Shown here: positions 1 through 12,718 of the stretch, piece after piece
Layout: the number at the start of each line of letters is the position of its first letter
Position numbering within the stretch: position 1 is the first letter of the stretch
NCBI GenBank assembly: GCA_016748015.1
Contig: JAAOMT010000772.1
Location: forward strand, 347,483-411,482
Reading direction: 5' to 3'
DNA: 64,000 bases
Source of the DNA: Geosiphon pyriformis
Lineage: Eukaryota; Glomeromycota; Glomeromycetes; Archaeosporales; Geosiphonaceae
Position numbers and translations under genes: made by a program
The notes under the pieces: model-generated
What the model was told of the DNA's origin: nothing
What the model saw: only the letters and a program-made list of their open reading frames with translations
Databases searched by the model: none

Positions 1-286
1 GTCTTGTTAACTTATTAGAAAGACAAAAAAACAATATTAGATCTTAGTAATTGTGTTCAACTAGCTTGAAAAAGATAGTTCATATACATCTAACTGCAAA
101 CAGTTAAATTACATCTTTGTGTCTTATAACCAAAAACTCCACAAATAAATTTACATTTATTAAAAACTTTTAAAGATTGATAATTCTGTTTTGTTGCTTA
201 TACAAATAAAAAAACTCTTAAGTTTTTTTACTTAAATATAAAACATTAAATATTATTAATATATCTCATTAAATTTATTTGTAATA
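1..286 (+). repeat. 5' LTR of element A (truncated by window start)
   Basis: Aligns with 27,110-27,385. It ends in TAATA, a decayed TAACA terminus, two bases before a TGGTGC primer site. Confidence 0.75.
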
Positions 287-288
287 TT

Positions 289-305
289 TGGTGCTTCTTA
301 TAAAA
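289..305 (+). other. Primer binding site of element A
   Basis: TGGTGCTTCTTATAAAA lies two bases after the LTR end. It resembles the sites of B (TGGTGCTTCCTGTAA) and D (TGGTGCTCTCCC). It should pair with a tRNA 3' end ending in GCACCA. The tRNA was not identified. Confidence 0.55.
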
Positions 306-999
306 TTATAAAATTTAGAGAAATAAAGCACCCCAGAAATTCACAAAAGTAGTAACTATTAAAACTATAAAAAAAAATTACTTATTATTTGAAAAAGCAT
401 TATTTTAATATTTTAAGAAAGACTTAAGAATATCAATAAAAATTATTACTGCTAAAAGTGATTTTTGTTGTTATGTACATGTTAAAATCAACTACTTATT
501 AGACTAAACAATCAATACAAAAAAACTTGGAGAACAAATTTATTAACAATTATTAATAAATTTAACTTTGACTATTACATAAGCTATAGCCAAGATTTTT
601 GTCTTAATTAACAAAAAAATTAAGATATACATCCAAAACCAATACCTCCAATAGAAAAAAAAAATAAACATCAAAATTTGATTTTAAAGAATCTGAGTCT
701 AATTTAGACAATAATACACAAATCACACAAAAAAAAGCTTTATTCATAGTCAATAAAAAATCAAGATTTCTCTAATCAATAATCTTTTTATATTATCAAA
801 CTTTGAAAAGCAGAATTTTGCTCAATTAATTCATCAAATCACAAACAAAAACTCTGAAAACTCTTGAAAATCTGTACTTTTAAGATTTTAACTAGAATAT
901 TTGGATTAAATTTTTAGAAAAATACAGAACTGTATTTGAAAGTCTTATTTCAATATTTAATAATCTAGTCGAAAATACTTTTTTTTAAACACAATCTTT

Positions 1000-2160
1000 A
1001 GTATTGCTATTAACTAAATTAACAACTATTTGCTTAGAAATAGCATTCATATTATAAGCTATTATTACTATCAACAAAAGAAAACAATTAGCATTAAGTT
1101 CAATAAAGCAATCAGATATACTTCTATTAATATCTTTTTTATAAACAATTAAATAAATTCTTATTACTCAAATCATAACTTAGAAACATTATTAAACTAA
1201 AAAAATTTTATGGTAAAAAAAAATGCATATATTTAAATTATAGAAGTCAAAAAAGCCATTACAGTTAACAACTAAAACAAAGTTAAAACAATATAAGCTC
1301 TATTTTTTTTCTTGACTAAAACTGCAAAATTGTAATATTAAAGTTTTAATAAGAAACCAATTAATTTTGCCATTTTTAAACTTGTCTTTTTATAGTATTT
1401 TTGTAATCTAAATATGCTTATTAAACTGTAAAATCAATTTAACATAATAAAACAAAAAGATTACAAAACTATAACTACTTATTTTGAAAGATTTAATTAA
1501 ACTTTCTACCAAATTCAAGATAATTAAAAAAGACTATTACATTTTAGATTAAATTTTTAACCAATTTATTAAGAAATTAAGAAACAGTATTTTTTGATTT
1601 ATTAGATTCCAATATTCTAACAACTTATAAAAAGCTGTAATATTTATTTATAACTTCGAATTAATAGAACAAAAAACTAATTATATCTAAACTATTAACT
1701 TAGTTATAAACAAAACTTTAGACATAAATACAAAGCTTATCCAATTAAATAAAAAATTAACTCAGAAAATTGAGGAATTTTTAGCAAAAAATTTTAGAAC
1801 TTATTAGCCATTACAACAAAGAAATTCAAACAACAAATTCTAATAACAACAAAACTGCCAACAATAGCAACAACTCTAAAAACAAGATTTTTACAATTGC
1901 TACTATTGTCAGAAATTCAGACACATTTTAAAAAATTGTTACAAAAAAATTTTAAATCAAAACTATGGAAATTAATATTAACAACAACCCAAATATTTTT
2001 AATCCATGAGATTCTAATATTTAGCACTTTTATATTTACAATCTTTATATTCATTCCAATTATTACCAAGTTATTACTAATTTCTATTAGCAATATTATA
2101 AATATTATTTCAGTATCAAGTTTTACTGTACAACAATTTAAAACCATAAGCCATTAACTA
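1000..2160 (+). pseudogene. Element A gag remnant with CCHC zinc knuckle
   Basis: The only firm motif is at 1,898-1,939, which reads CYYCQKFRHILKNC. This is an intact C-x2-C-x4-H-x4-C nucleocapsid knuckle, the RNA-binding part of Gag. The Gln/Asn-rich sequence before it fits the Gag linker. Many in-frame stops interrupt the rest, so the borders are approximate. Confidence 0.5.
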
Positions 2161-3203
2161 TAATCAAAAATGACAAAACAATAATGAAATCAAATGCAAT
2201 TTTTTAGTAGGCCAATTTAATCTATAAATTATAATAACCTATTATTTTAAGCAATTTTAACAGAATATCTAAACTAAGTCTTATATTTTAAATTTATAAA
2301 AACTCTGAATTTTGATAATATTGTATCTTTAAAAAAAAAAGCTATAATAAAAATTATTAATCTTTTTTTTTCTAATAGCAATTAGACTGCTAATATAATT
2401 TTTTTTGTTACTATTACTAAAGATATTACACTAATTATCATATTTTTATTTAATATTAATAGTCTAAACACTATTAATCTTTTTAGTAAAGCTCTAATAA
2501 ATTAGAACAAACTAATTACAGCAATATATACAGATATTAAAATAGGACAAATAAATATTAAACTAATACTTAACAGTAGATTAGCAAACAACATCATTAT
2601 AAAACAGCTTATAAATTAATTAAATTACTAAATAAATTGTGTAACTACCACTAAAATAATTACTGCAGATAAAAATACTAAAACACTAATAAAAAAAATT
2701 GCCAATTTTCTATTTAAAATTTACAGAATTAAAATTTCAACTAAAGTACTTGTTATGAAAGCCACTTAGTATTAAGTTTTTATAAAAAATAATTAGTTAA
2801 TTAAAGTTCACACTATGCTTAACTAGAATACTTAAAAACTTCAGATTATTTTTAATGGACAACATACCAGAATACTTGCTATATATAAATATTTTAGAAC
2901 AGTAATTTTAGAACAATCTCTAATAAAATTCAAAAAACCTATTTTTTAACCAACTTTAGAAACTTATCAAGTTTTTTGGGCTAACAATTTTAGAACAAAT
3001 TTACTATTATCTTTTATATGAAAAAAAATGACAAAAAAAAAGCTAACAAAGAACTTCAAGTATTAACACCAGTTTATCTAACTTTAAATCAATAAAATTA
3101 ATCATATTAACTTTTAAAATTAATATGTATTAATTATAAAAAGAAGTTATTTTCAATAGATGTTTGCATTAAAAATAATGAAATATAACCAACTACTACC
3201 AGA

Positions 3204-4300
3204 TACTATTGCTATCTTTGTGTACTAAAATAATTTGAATGACCAAAATAACAAGACAAATAAAACAATACATTATACTTTATATTTAATAAAATTATAT
3301 CTAATAAAGAATTATAAAATAATGTTTCCAGCAAAGAAAAAACATGTAACAAATTTTGCCAGTATATTATTCTAATTAACAACCAAACCCAAAAAGAAAC
3401 TCTATTTGTTACAGCTTATAGTTAAGCAATAAACTAACTAAATTTATATTCCTATAATAAAGAAAAAATTTGAAAAATAACAACAAAGTGAGAAGACACT
3501 ATAATTAAAAAAATACATATTATAAAAAATACTCCAATAATTATTAAAAAAATAGATAATTTATTTACTAATAATTCCAAAACATTTCAAGACCAATATT
3601 AAGAACTTGCTTCTATTTAAAAAAAACAAAAACAAAAATTAACTAAATTTAATACAAAACTGTGTAATTATTGTTTAATTTCTTGTTATTTCTAATATTA
3701 TAATGAATGTAATTTCTTAATTAATTCATCTTTACAAATGCTATACACCATTTTTAAACTTAAAAAATTTGAAAAAACGTAAACATTAGTAATTAAGAAC
3801 ACAATATTTTTAGAGTCAAATATAATTACTGAAATAAAATAGTACTTTGCATATTCTGACTTCTCCAAAAAATTAGAACTAAAATAATATAACAATAACA
3901 ATAAAAAAATATGTTCCAAAAAAAAACATGCAAATAATACTGAATTTAATTTAAAATATCTTAGATAATTTTCCATAGTTATAGCACCTTTTTTTTTGTA
4001 AAAATAAATCTTAAATTAGCTTTAGAAATTTCTATTAGTACTATGATTTAAATTGCATCCTAGTCTAGTTTTGTAAACAAAAAAATTAATATTAAAAGAG
4101 AAATAATTAATACTAAATATATTGAAAATATAATTGTGATGTTTTAAAACAATTCCAATAAGCTTTACACAATTAAATTACAAGAAAAGATTACACAAAC
4201 CATTTTTTATTTTTTATAAAAAATTTTTAACTAATCCTTATAATTATATGTAAAAAATTAAATTTTACTGCTTAAGGAATTTAAGAATTTAGGTCAAGTA
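3204..4300 (+). pseudogene. Element A CxxC module and dUTPase remnant
   Basis: The plus-strand reading from 3,204 (YYCYLC) through CNKFCQY (near 3,347) and KLCNYCLISC (3,654-3,685) follows the order of element D's cysteine-rich module (CYYCNTC, CDQTCQY, KLCEECIMPC). From 3,998 the reading KINLKLALEI followed by KINIKREIINTKY and EKITQTIF matches D's dUTPase motifs 2-4 (KINLKIALEI, INVRGGIIDAGY, EKIAQAIY). Stops and Asp-to-Asn or Gly-to-charged changes show decay. B interrupts A at 4,348, just after the dUTPase. The third zinc pair and motif 1 are not clear. Confidence 0.65.
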
Positions 4301-4347
4301 AAAAAGAAAATATACAAGTCAATTTTATAAAAGATGTTAGTAATTAG

Positions 4348-5148
4348 TATTATAAATAATTATTTAAAATGTTGGAATAAATAATAAATTCATAACTTGG
4401 TGTTTAATAATTATTAATGCTGGTAATTTCTAAAGATTTTTATGATTTAAAGATTTTGGTTAAGTTTTTTGTATAATAGACAAAGATTCAATTAATGATT
4501 TTTTTTATGAATTTTTTTTTTGTATAATGACCAATTTATTTTAACAGTCATGTTCTTTTGGTAAGCTATTTTTAAATTTTCTACTTTTGTTTTTCAGGTT
4601 TTTTACCAAACTATCTTTGATGTTAATTACTTAATACTTAATCTTTTAATCAATTAATAAACAATAAAGAAAATAAAAAAATAAAAAAAAATAAGAAAAA
4701 AAATAAAAAATTAGTATTTTATTAATAGTTATAATTAAAAATTATTGGTCTAGTATATTTAAGTATCAAATTTTATCAAAATAATTGTTAATAATACAAA
4801 AGTAATTAATATTTTATAATCAAGTAATAACAATATAAATTAAACAATAATAAATATTTTTATTTAATATAAATATAATTCTATTTCAGTTATAGAAAAC
4901 TATTTTTTATAAAAAAAATATTTGATAATTACTTGTTTTTAGCTACTGTTCTTTTTTTTTTGTTTCTAATACTCTTATTATATATACATAATTTGTATTA
5001 TACAAGATTTTATATATTTTTACTGTTTTTCTATGCTATTTTTTGAAAATATACTCATTCTTAAAAATATGTTTACTTGTTGAATATTAGTCTATTTTAT
5101 GATCTGTTTTATTTATTTTTTTCTTGTACTTTTTTTTTATAAGTAATA
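4348..5148 (-). repeat. 3' LTR of element B
   Basis: About 801 bp matching 21,678-22,503. The start is TATTATAAATAATT here against TGTTATAAATAATT in the other copy, and both end AAGTAATA. Differences are mostly transitions. Confidence 0.8.
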
Positions 5149-5710
5149 TTATTTCTTTCTTTAATATTGGGTTCTATTAAAATTCTCTTTTTAAATTAAG
5201 TCTATTACTTTTATTTCTAATATTATTTGTTTAATTTTGGTTCTTATGTTTTTGAATTAAAAGTTGGTTATTTTTTCTTACTGGTTAACAGTTATTGTTT
5301 CTATTTTTGAATGTAGTAATATTTCTAAATAATCTTAAAATACAATATAATATTAATAAATTGTTTTAATATATAATATAAAACTTGTTTTTTTTCTAAT
5401 AAAGTCTTTAATCTACTGTATTATTTCTTAATAAAATATTTTTTTTGAATTTGTTGGTATATAATTTCTAAAAATTCAGTTTTTGTTTTAACTAATAATA
5501 ACAATATACTAGTAAAAATTGTTTTATTTATAGCTTCTAGTTTTTTTTAATTAGTTTTTTTGTTGAAACAGTAATTAGTATTTTTTCAAAAATATTCTTT
5601 ACTTTTTTTATAATTTTATTTAACTAATACTTTGTTTTGTTTTGTGGTTACTAATATAAAATATATTTTTTTTTGTTGCTTTTGTTATATATATTGTGTT
5701 TTTTATATAC
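5149..5710 (-). other. Element B internal 3' end, no readable gene
   Basis: AT-rich sequence between the left LTR of B and the insertion point of C. It should be the end of B's internal region. I see no conserved motif. Confidence 0.5.
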
Positions 5711-6401
5711 TGTTATAGATTGAAGTAACAAGTTAATGGATAACAAGAGAGAACAGAATTGTAAAGTGATGAAAAAAATCAAAGAGAATTCAACTTCAAA
5801 GAGTGAATTGAATGAATATGGATTCAATATACAAGATCAGTTTCATAAAATATCTTAGTTGCTATATTTTTCAAAAGATAATTGGGGAATCTAAAGTAGA
5901 GAGATAATTCATATTGTTAACAAATAATCACACATTGGTATAATTCTATGTTTTATATTAGTGTTCTTAAAATTCAATATCAGATATTAGATATACTCTT
6001 TAGTCATATTTTATTCAATAATCTTCAAATGTTACAATTACATGTTTCAAAAAAAAGATAGAAAATAACCAACAAGTAATCTTTTATTCTAAAATTTTCA
6101 GATACTTGAAGATAGAAAAAGAAAAATTAGTGATAAAAGAAGGATTGAGATGAAAGTTGTTATTTTATTTATTTTATTTTTTTGATTTTTGATATGCTTT
6201 TCTACAGCTAAAAGATTTATTGCTTATATAGCTATCAAAAGTAGTCAATAATCAGATCAACAATTAGGTCAATAATTAGGTCAACAATCAAGTTATTGAT
6301 CAGGTCAATAATTACTATTTAAAAATAAAGTGGCTAATTATATGACATTAGTGGCTAATACATGTAATAACTAATAAAAAATATGAGTTTTAATCATAAC
6401 A
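5711..6401 (-). repeat. 3' LTR of element C
   Basis: 691 bp with TGTTAT...ATAACA ends. It contains a 12-bp tandem repeat (aatNaggtcaac-like) at 6,243-6,312, with about five to six units. Confidence 0.85.
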
Positions 6402-6416
6402 TCATCCTTTCCAAAG
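6402..6416 (-). other. Probable polypurine tract of element C
   Basis: Read on the minus strand, GGAAAGGATGAT directly precedes the 3' LTR. This is the expected place and composition for the plus-strand DNA primer of reverse transcription. Confidence 0.45.
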
Positions 6417-6449
6417 AAATTGAGCTTCAGCAAAATCAAGTTATTCATG

Positions 6450-7140
6450 TAATAATCTATTTAAAAGGTTTTGTCCAATTCAAAACTAACTAGTTTATTA
6501 AAGTTTTTAGTGAATAAGATATATAATATTTGAAGTAAAATGAGTTTTGTATCCAAGAAACTAAATCTTTGTATTAGAGTTTTGGCTCTTTTAGCAATAG
6601 TTAAAACTTTTGGAACATTTAATTATATAATGTCCAAAATTTCTGCCTGTATCTTTGAAGTTGTTTTTTTTATTAGTTTTATGTTTTTTATAATTTCATC
6701 AAAGTGACCATAGAGTTCTAATTGTCTTCCATATAACAAGTTTTTGTCTATAAGCAAGATTTTTTAGAGTTTTTTTCCAATTATGCTAGAAGGTAGAAAT
6801 ATAACTGTTGTTATACTTTTTAACAGATATTTATTTATTTTGCTACCAATTTTTTCTCTTTTGGTAGTGGTTTTCTTGGGTCTAATAACAGTATATATTC
6901 TACTGTTATCAGTTATAATAGTCTGTTTTCCAATAGTCAAAGTAGCATTTGGATAGTTTTTGATCCAATATTTATGAAAAGTATAGAAAGCATTTTAGAT
7001 GTTTTGATCCAGAAAATAATTATTTATATCAATTAAAGATACCTCTGTTTTAGGAATAATGTATTTATTTATACTTGATTTTTGCTGATTATTTGAGTTG
7101 GTATTATTACAACAGGCAACCAATTAGGTCGTTTATAAAA
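6450..7140 (-). pseudogene. Element C extra ORF between integrase and LTR, unknown function
   Basis: The minus-strand reading is largely open with a few stops. It is Lys/Ile-rich and includes NSRIYTVIRPKKTTTKREK and LLYGRQLELYGHFDE. It lies after integrase, in the env-like position, but shows no signal peptide or membrane segment. I do not recognise it. An unusually long integrase C-terminal tail is the alternative. Its borders are set by where coherent sequence fades. Confidence 0.45.
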
Positions 7141-7379
7141 TTTCTTAAGTCATGTATCATAAACAAGATAATCATTGAAGATTGTTCTAAATAAATCTTA
7201 AAGTATATAAAAACCATTGTTTAAAACTTTGTTGATTAAAAAAAATTTTTTCTACCAGCTAAAGAATTTATTATTATAGACATTGTTTCTGTCTAAATGG
7301 TATTCCAATACTAAGTCACTAACACTTAAGGAAAGTGTTTTATAAGTTGTTTTTTTCTTAAGCTTTTCTTAGAACTGTT

Positions 7380-8190
7380 TTATCTTTTCAAAGACAATTA
7401 TTTGTGTTTTTACCAATAAGTTAAGAATAATACCAAGTCTTCTTTGTAAATTGTTTTTATAATTCCCTATTGTAATTTCTTCAAAAAGTATTGTTTCAAT
7501 GTTAGTTTTTATTGGTAGTGTTGCCATGCATCTATAAAACAGATAAAAAAATTCATAATTTGTAATATCATGATTCACAGTTTTATAAGCAAACAAAGCT
7601 AAAAGCAGTACTTTATCTCATAAGTTTATTTTTTTACTGGTTTTGGTTAAGGTTTTACATAATGTTCTATTGAAATGTTCTACTAAGCCATTTGTTTGGA
7701 GGTGATAAGGAGAAAAAAGTTTATAATATATTTCCATTTTTCTACAAAGTTCTTTAACTAGTGTACTGAGAAAAGTTCTTCTTCTATTAGATAAAAGTTT
7801 TTTGGAGCAGCCATAGTAACAAATAATATCTTCATAAATAAAATTGGTTATTAAGACTGTTGTTTGATCTGAAATGGTTCTTGCTTATACTTACTTTGTA
7901 AAATAGTCAGTAGTTGTAATAATGTATTTGTTGCTATTAGAAGTTATTATTAAAGGCCTAACAATATCTATACCAATTTTGTTAAATAGTTGGCCAACAG
8001 AAATTGAATAAATATCTTCCTTGTAATTGGGTTTTCTTTTTCTTTGGCAGATGTTACAGATTTTAATGTATTCAGTAATGTTTTTTTCCAAGATAGGCCA
8101 ATAATAGCAAGCTAAAGTTTTTTGAATTGTTTTTGTTTTTCCAAAGTGTCTAGCTAATGGATTAGTATACATGTTATAGATCATAATTTC
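7380..8190 (-). pseudogene. Element C integrase
   Basis: Integrase joins retrotransposon cDNA to host DNA. The minus strand shows the N-terminal zinc module ending KICNICQRKR (about 8,040-8,075), then IGIDIV with the first catalytic Asp. At the second catalytic position LSN stands where LSD is usual (Asp to Asn, a G-to-A change). TNGLVEHFN supplies the catalytic Glu (about 7,670-7,700). TGA and TAA codons interrupt the core and C-terminal part, so it is inactive. Confidence 0.8.
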
Positions 8191-8549
8191 TCTTTCTTTA
8201 AATCTAATAACTCTTTGAGAGCAGTCAAGATCTTTTCTATTTTTTTATATAATTGGTTTTGGTAAATTAAATAGAAATTAGATTATTTGTGCAAATTTTC
8301 TCTTTGCTGTCAAGTGTATTCTGGTGAGTATTGTCTTTTATCCAAAAATTCTATTAAGACAGAATAGTTGTCCAAGTCCATTATTATGTTTATTTATAAG
8401 GATATTACTAATAATTAAGTTGGTTTGGTTAAGAGGTTGTACTATCACTAAATAGTAAGTCTAAAGAGAATGTTGGTATTTTGATGATTTGCTCTTTTGT
8501 AATATTAAATATCATAGTCAAATTCATCCAAGTGGAGTATCCAATAAGT

Positions 8550-9950
8550 TATTTGTTTGTGTTCTAGTTTTTTTTTATTGTGCAGCCAAACCAAAACTTG
8601 ATAATTTGTTATTACTAAGAATTTTACACCAAGAAGATATTGGTCTCAGTAACTAATAGTCCATACTACTGTTAAGCATTCTTGTTTAGTAACTAAATAG
8701 TTCTTTTTTGCTAATATAAGAGTTCTATTAGCATATGTTATAGTATGTTCTCTGTTATTTTCATTTTTTTATAAGAAAACAGCACCAAGTCTATTGCCAG
8801 TTGTATTAGTGTGCAGAATAAAAAATTGGTTCAGATTAGATTGTTTAAGAATTGGTTCAGTAACAAGTTTTTTCTTTAAAGTTTCAAAAGCCTTTTGTTG
8901 ATAAGTACTCCAATGATAATTAACATTTTTTCTAAATAGCTGATTAAGAGAAAAGGCGATTTTGAAGAAATTTTTGATAAATTTGCAATAATAAGAAGCC
9001 AAACCAAGAAAAGAGTATAGTTCAAGAACATTTATTGATTGTCTAATGTTCTGAACTTTTTCAATTTTAGCTGGATCAAAGAAAATTCTATCTTTTGTAA
9101 TAAGATAACCAAAAAACTGGGTAGATTGTTGTCCAAAAAAAAATTTGATTGGATTTATCTTAAGGCCAGTATTTCTAAAAAGATTAAAAACATTTTAGAA
9201 ATGTTCAAGATATTCATTTCAGGTTTTTGAATATACTATTATGTCATTTAAATAGACCAGAACAAAGTTTTCTTTTACTGATTTAAACACTTTGTCTATT
9301 AGACATTGAAAAATAGAAAAAGCATTGATAAAACCAAAAGACATGACTGTAAATTTATAGATGCCATACTTGGTAATGAAAGCAGTTTTCTTTCTACTTT
9401 CTGGATCCATCTTTACTTGCCAGAATTCAGCAGTTAAATCAATAGTTAAGAAAAAAACAGCACCATTGAATTTATCTAACTTTGCATCAATTTTGGGAAA
9501 TGAGTATATGTTTCTTATAGTAATAGTATTTAATTAGTGGTAGTTGACACAGAAATGTAGAGTTCCACTTTTCTTGGATATTACTACAACTAGGAAAGCC
9601 CATTTACTTTTGGTTTTTTGTATAAATCCAAGATTTTTCATTTGGGTTATCTCTTTCTTGATGAATTCATTATTGTATTAATTGAATTAATAAGACTTCA
9701 AATAGATGAGGCAAGTTTCTTTGGTGGTAATAGTGTATTGTATCATATGAGTTTGTTCAGGAGTTTTACTTTCTTTTGAGATAACTAGGCTATTTCTAAT
9801 CAACAGATTTTTAATATCTACTTTTTTTTTTCAGAAGAAGATTTTCTTTGTTTTACTGCAAGTGATTGAATCTTAAATGGTTCATTTCAAAAAACTTTTG
9901 TACTTTTCTTAGTTCTTCTCTTGGTATTAGGCTAATGGGTTCCTAATTTT
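8550..9950 (-). pseudogene. Element C reverse transcriptase and RNase H
   Basis: The minus-strand reading includes KMDPESRKKTAFITKYG, the fingers/palm block. The active site reads YLNDIIVYS at 9,243-9,254, where YLDD is usual, so a catalytic Asp has become Asn. Downstream, MASYYCKFIKNF and AFETLKKKLV mark the connection region. LHTNTTGN stands where RNase H normally has a catalytic TDA. The reading frame is broken by several stops. Both enzymes should be inactive. Confidence 0.82.
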
Positions 9951-10299
9951 TGTAATAGATTAGGCAGAATTTGTATTCATTACTAAGAGAATATAAAGGT
10001 TTATCACATTAGCACCAAGCACAAAAGCCATATTACCAATAACTGTATTTTGTTTTCTTGCCAGATTTTCTATCAAAAGTTTTTTTGAAGATATTATAAT
10101 AAGGCCAACAGATTAGCTTGTTATTTACAATAATTCTTTCTCTGTTAGCTTTAACATTATTTAATGGCTTGTCATTGTTGGTAAAAATAGTATAGACAAG
10201 TTCAGCAGTTTCCTCTTGTTCTTTTTGATCTTCTTTTTCATCACTCTTATCATCATTTGATTTATCTGATTGTTCATTTTCTTAATTCTGCTTGGATAC

Positions 10300-10900
10300 T
10301 GGAGAGATTGTCCAATAATGGCACTTAATTACAATAGACTTCTCATCATATCTGATGATTAGCTTATAAAGTTCATAGTTAAGTAGTGTTTTGGCTTTTT
10401 TGAGCTACTTATTGTTAACAATTATGGTGTACTCTTTTACTTCAGATACTTCTATGTCAGTTTTAATGCTAATGTCATTGATGCAAACAGAAATAGCTTT
10501 GGCTATGCTTAGGTCTTTTTTCTTGTCACTATATATATTAGTTATAGATCAAGTAGAAGGTTCATCAATTTTTCTTCCAATGGCTTCCAGAAAGTGTTTG
10601 GCAATTATACTAACAGATAATTTACTGTTTAAGATTAAGTCAATAAAATAATCACTTTGCAAATAAAGGGGGTAATATTGCTGTTGTCAGCAAGTTCAGC
10701 TTGGCAAAGGCACTTGTTAGTTTTTGGTGTTTTCTTCTTTGGAATTAATGATTTGTAAAAATCTTTTCTGAACTGTAGATGAGTCATTAATTGGCCAAAT
10801 GTAATGTGTGCTGGGGTTTTTATAAGATCTTTAATAATGAAATAGAAACCAGATTTTTGTACTATTTTTGGGGGTTCCAACTTTGGAGAATTTTTAAAAA
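10300..10900 (-). pseudogene. Element C protease region
   Basis: The minus strand reads LILNSKLSVSIIAKHFLEA (about 10,590-10,650), matching the retropepsin pattern LxDSGSxxSII with the DSG triad changed to NSK. The preceding stretch (10,635-10,880) is an open Lys-rich linker. Between here and RT is a small cysteine-containing stretch (FCAWC, near 10,010-10,060) but no dUTPase motif. Confidence 0.6.
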
Positions 10901-11099
10901 CTTTAGTTTTTGGTGGCTTATTGTTATTAACAGTTAATGTAGATGCTTTGTTTAAGTCCAGAATGAAATCAATCTTGGCTTTTTTCTTCTTTCTTGTTAA
11001 TTCAAAGGTATTGATTGCTAGTTTATTTATGTCATAATTATTATTTGTTAATTTAAAAGCATAAAAAAAGTTTTCTTCTGATTGGCATATACTCTCACT

Positions 11100-12666
11100 T
11101 TTTGGAGGTGTGCCTACTAGTTTAAAGACTAATAAACAATAGCTTTAACTAGAAAATCTTCTTTAAAGAAATTGATGTTAGTATGATTGGGTCTTTAATT
11201 GAAGACACTGTTGTTATTGATTCTGTTATTCTAATTATTATTATTTTTAGAAGCTGGAAGGAACAGAGAAGAGTTGTTGCAATTTCTGAAGAAATGTTTA
11301 GTTAATTCACAATGATAATACACAGATAGGCCATGATTTTATTGTTTTTGATAAGGGAATTGCTGGAACTAATTAAAATAGGATTCATATTTGGGTTATT
11401 AGAATTGTTGATTTTCTCTAACTGCTTAAGCTAAAAGTTTTAATAGTCAGACAAGATTGGCTGTTAGTCTATTTATCAATTGTTCATTGGAATCTGGAGT
11501 TTGAACAATAAAAAAAATAACAGCCATTTGAAAAGCAGAAGCCATAACAAGAGCAAGAGCAAAAATTAGAAGTGTAACTTCCAAGTGCATTTTTTGATTG
11601 TCTTTAATTTGTTGGGCTAATTCAATAGTCATATTCATTGTGGGATTGTTTTTCAGAGCCAAAAGGGGCCAAAGAGCATATGAAAAATCAGTTCTCAATT
11701 TTTTTGTAAAGAAGTGAATTTTCTGTTCTTTTGTTTAGTTTTTTTAGAGTCTACTTGCTTGATTAACTTTCTAATTGCTTTGGCATATTTAGTTATAACT
11801 TTACCAAGACTTTGGGTTTTTTTTTCTAATTCCATGTACCATTTAAATATCAAGATAAAAGTTTTAAATTTTATTTCAAACTGGGTAGTAAAAAAGATGT
11901 TGTCTTCTCCAGCATTTGTTAATGTACATTTAATGATTCTTTGCTAAGCATTGACATTGGTTTTTTGTGAGAACTAAGTAGCTGTAGAGCCTTGAAGATA
12001 GCCACCAACAATTTGAAATTTGTATTCATTATTATATTGGTTGGCTGTAGCAGCTCTTTCAAAGTCATTCAATCATTCAATTAGATCTTGTATATCACTT
12101 CTAAATAATGGTAATGAGGTATTGTTTCTTTGCCCCAAAGCAGTTTGTATGCCTTAGAGGGCAACCAGAATGTTTTGTTGTATAAGGTTATTAGCCATTG
12201 GTTAAGGAGTAGCTATTTGTATAGAATATTCTGATTTACTTAAAAAGAGATCAAAAACAGGAGCAGTTTGATAGCTTTCTTCTTCTGTTTCAAAGAATGT
12301 TTTAGTTAGCTAATGGGCAGCAAACCAAATATAAACTTTGTAATTTAGGTATTCGGAATTAGGGAACTGTTGTTCAAATATTGTGAAATATAAAAGCTGA
12401 TTAATGCTGTTGTTTTTTTCTTCAAAGTTGTCTTTAAAATAAGCTTGGTCAAAGTAATAAGTTATATAAACTGTATAAATTTTAGCTGAATGCTTGTTCA
12501 GGAACCAGTTCCAAAAGTCTTGAAATTGTCTACTGAATTGTTTTTTAATGAGAAAACAAATCAAGCAGAAAAACAAAGAATTAAGTTCAATAAAGTCTAG
12601 ATCATTTTTGTTGTGTGTTTTAATGTGTTTTTCTGATTGTTGTAACAGATATGAATAATTACTCAT
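11100..12666 (-). pseudogene. Element C gag
   Basis: It starts at the minus-strand ATG 12,666-12,664 (MSNYSYLLQQSEK). It stays open for 118 codons and then continues through scattered stops. The zinc knuckle at about 11,278-11,322 reads YYHCELTKHFFRNC. The first Cys of C-x2-C-x4-H-x4-C is Tyr, a TGT-to-TAT change. A homologous start is seen in element E at 38,040, which supports the start codon. Confidence 0.7.
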
Positions 12667-12718
12667 ACAATAAAAAACAAAGTGAATTTTGACAACCTTA
12701 CAAAAAGCACTATTTTTA

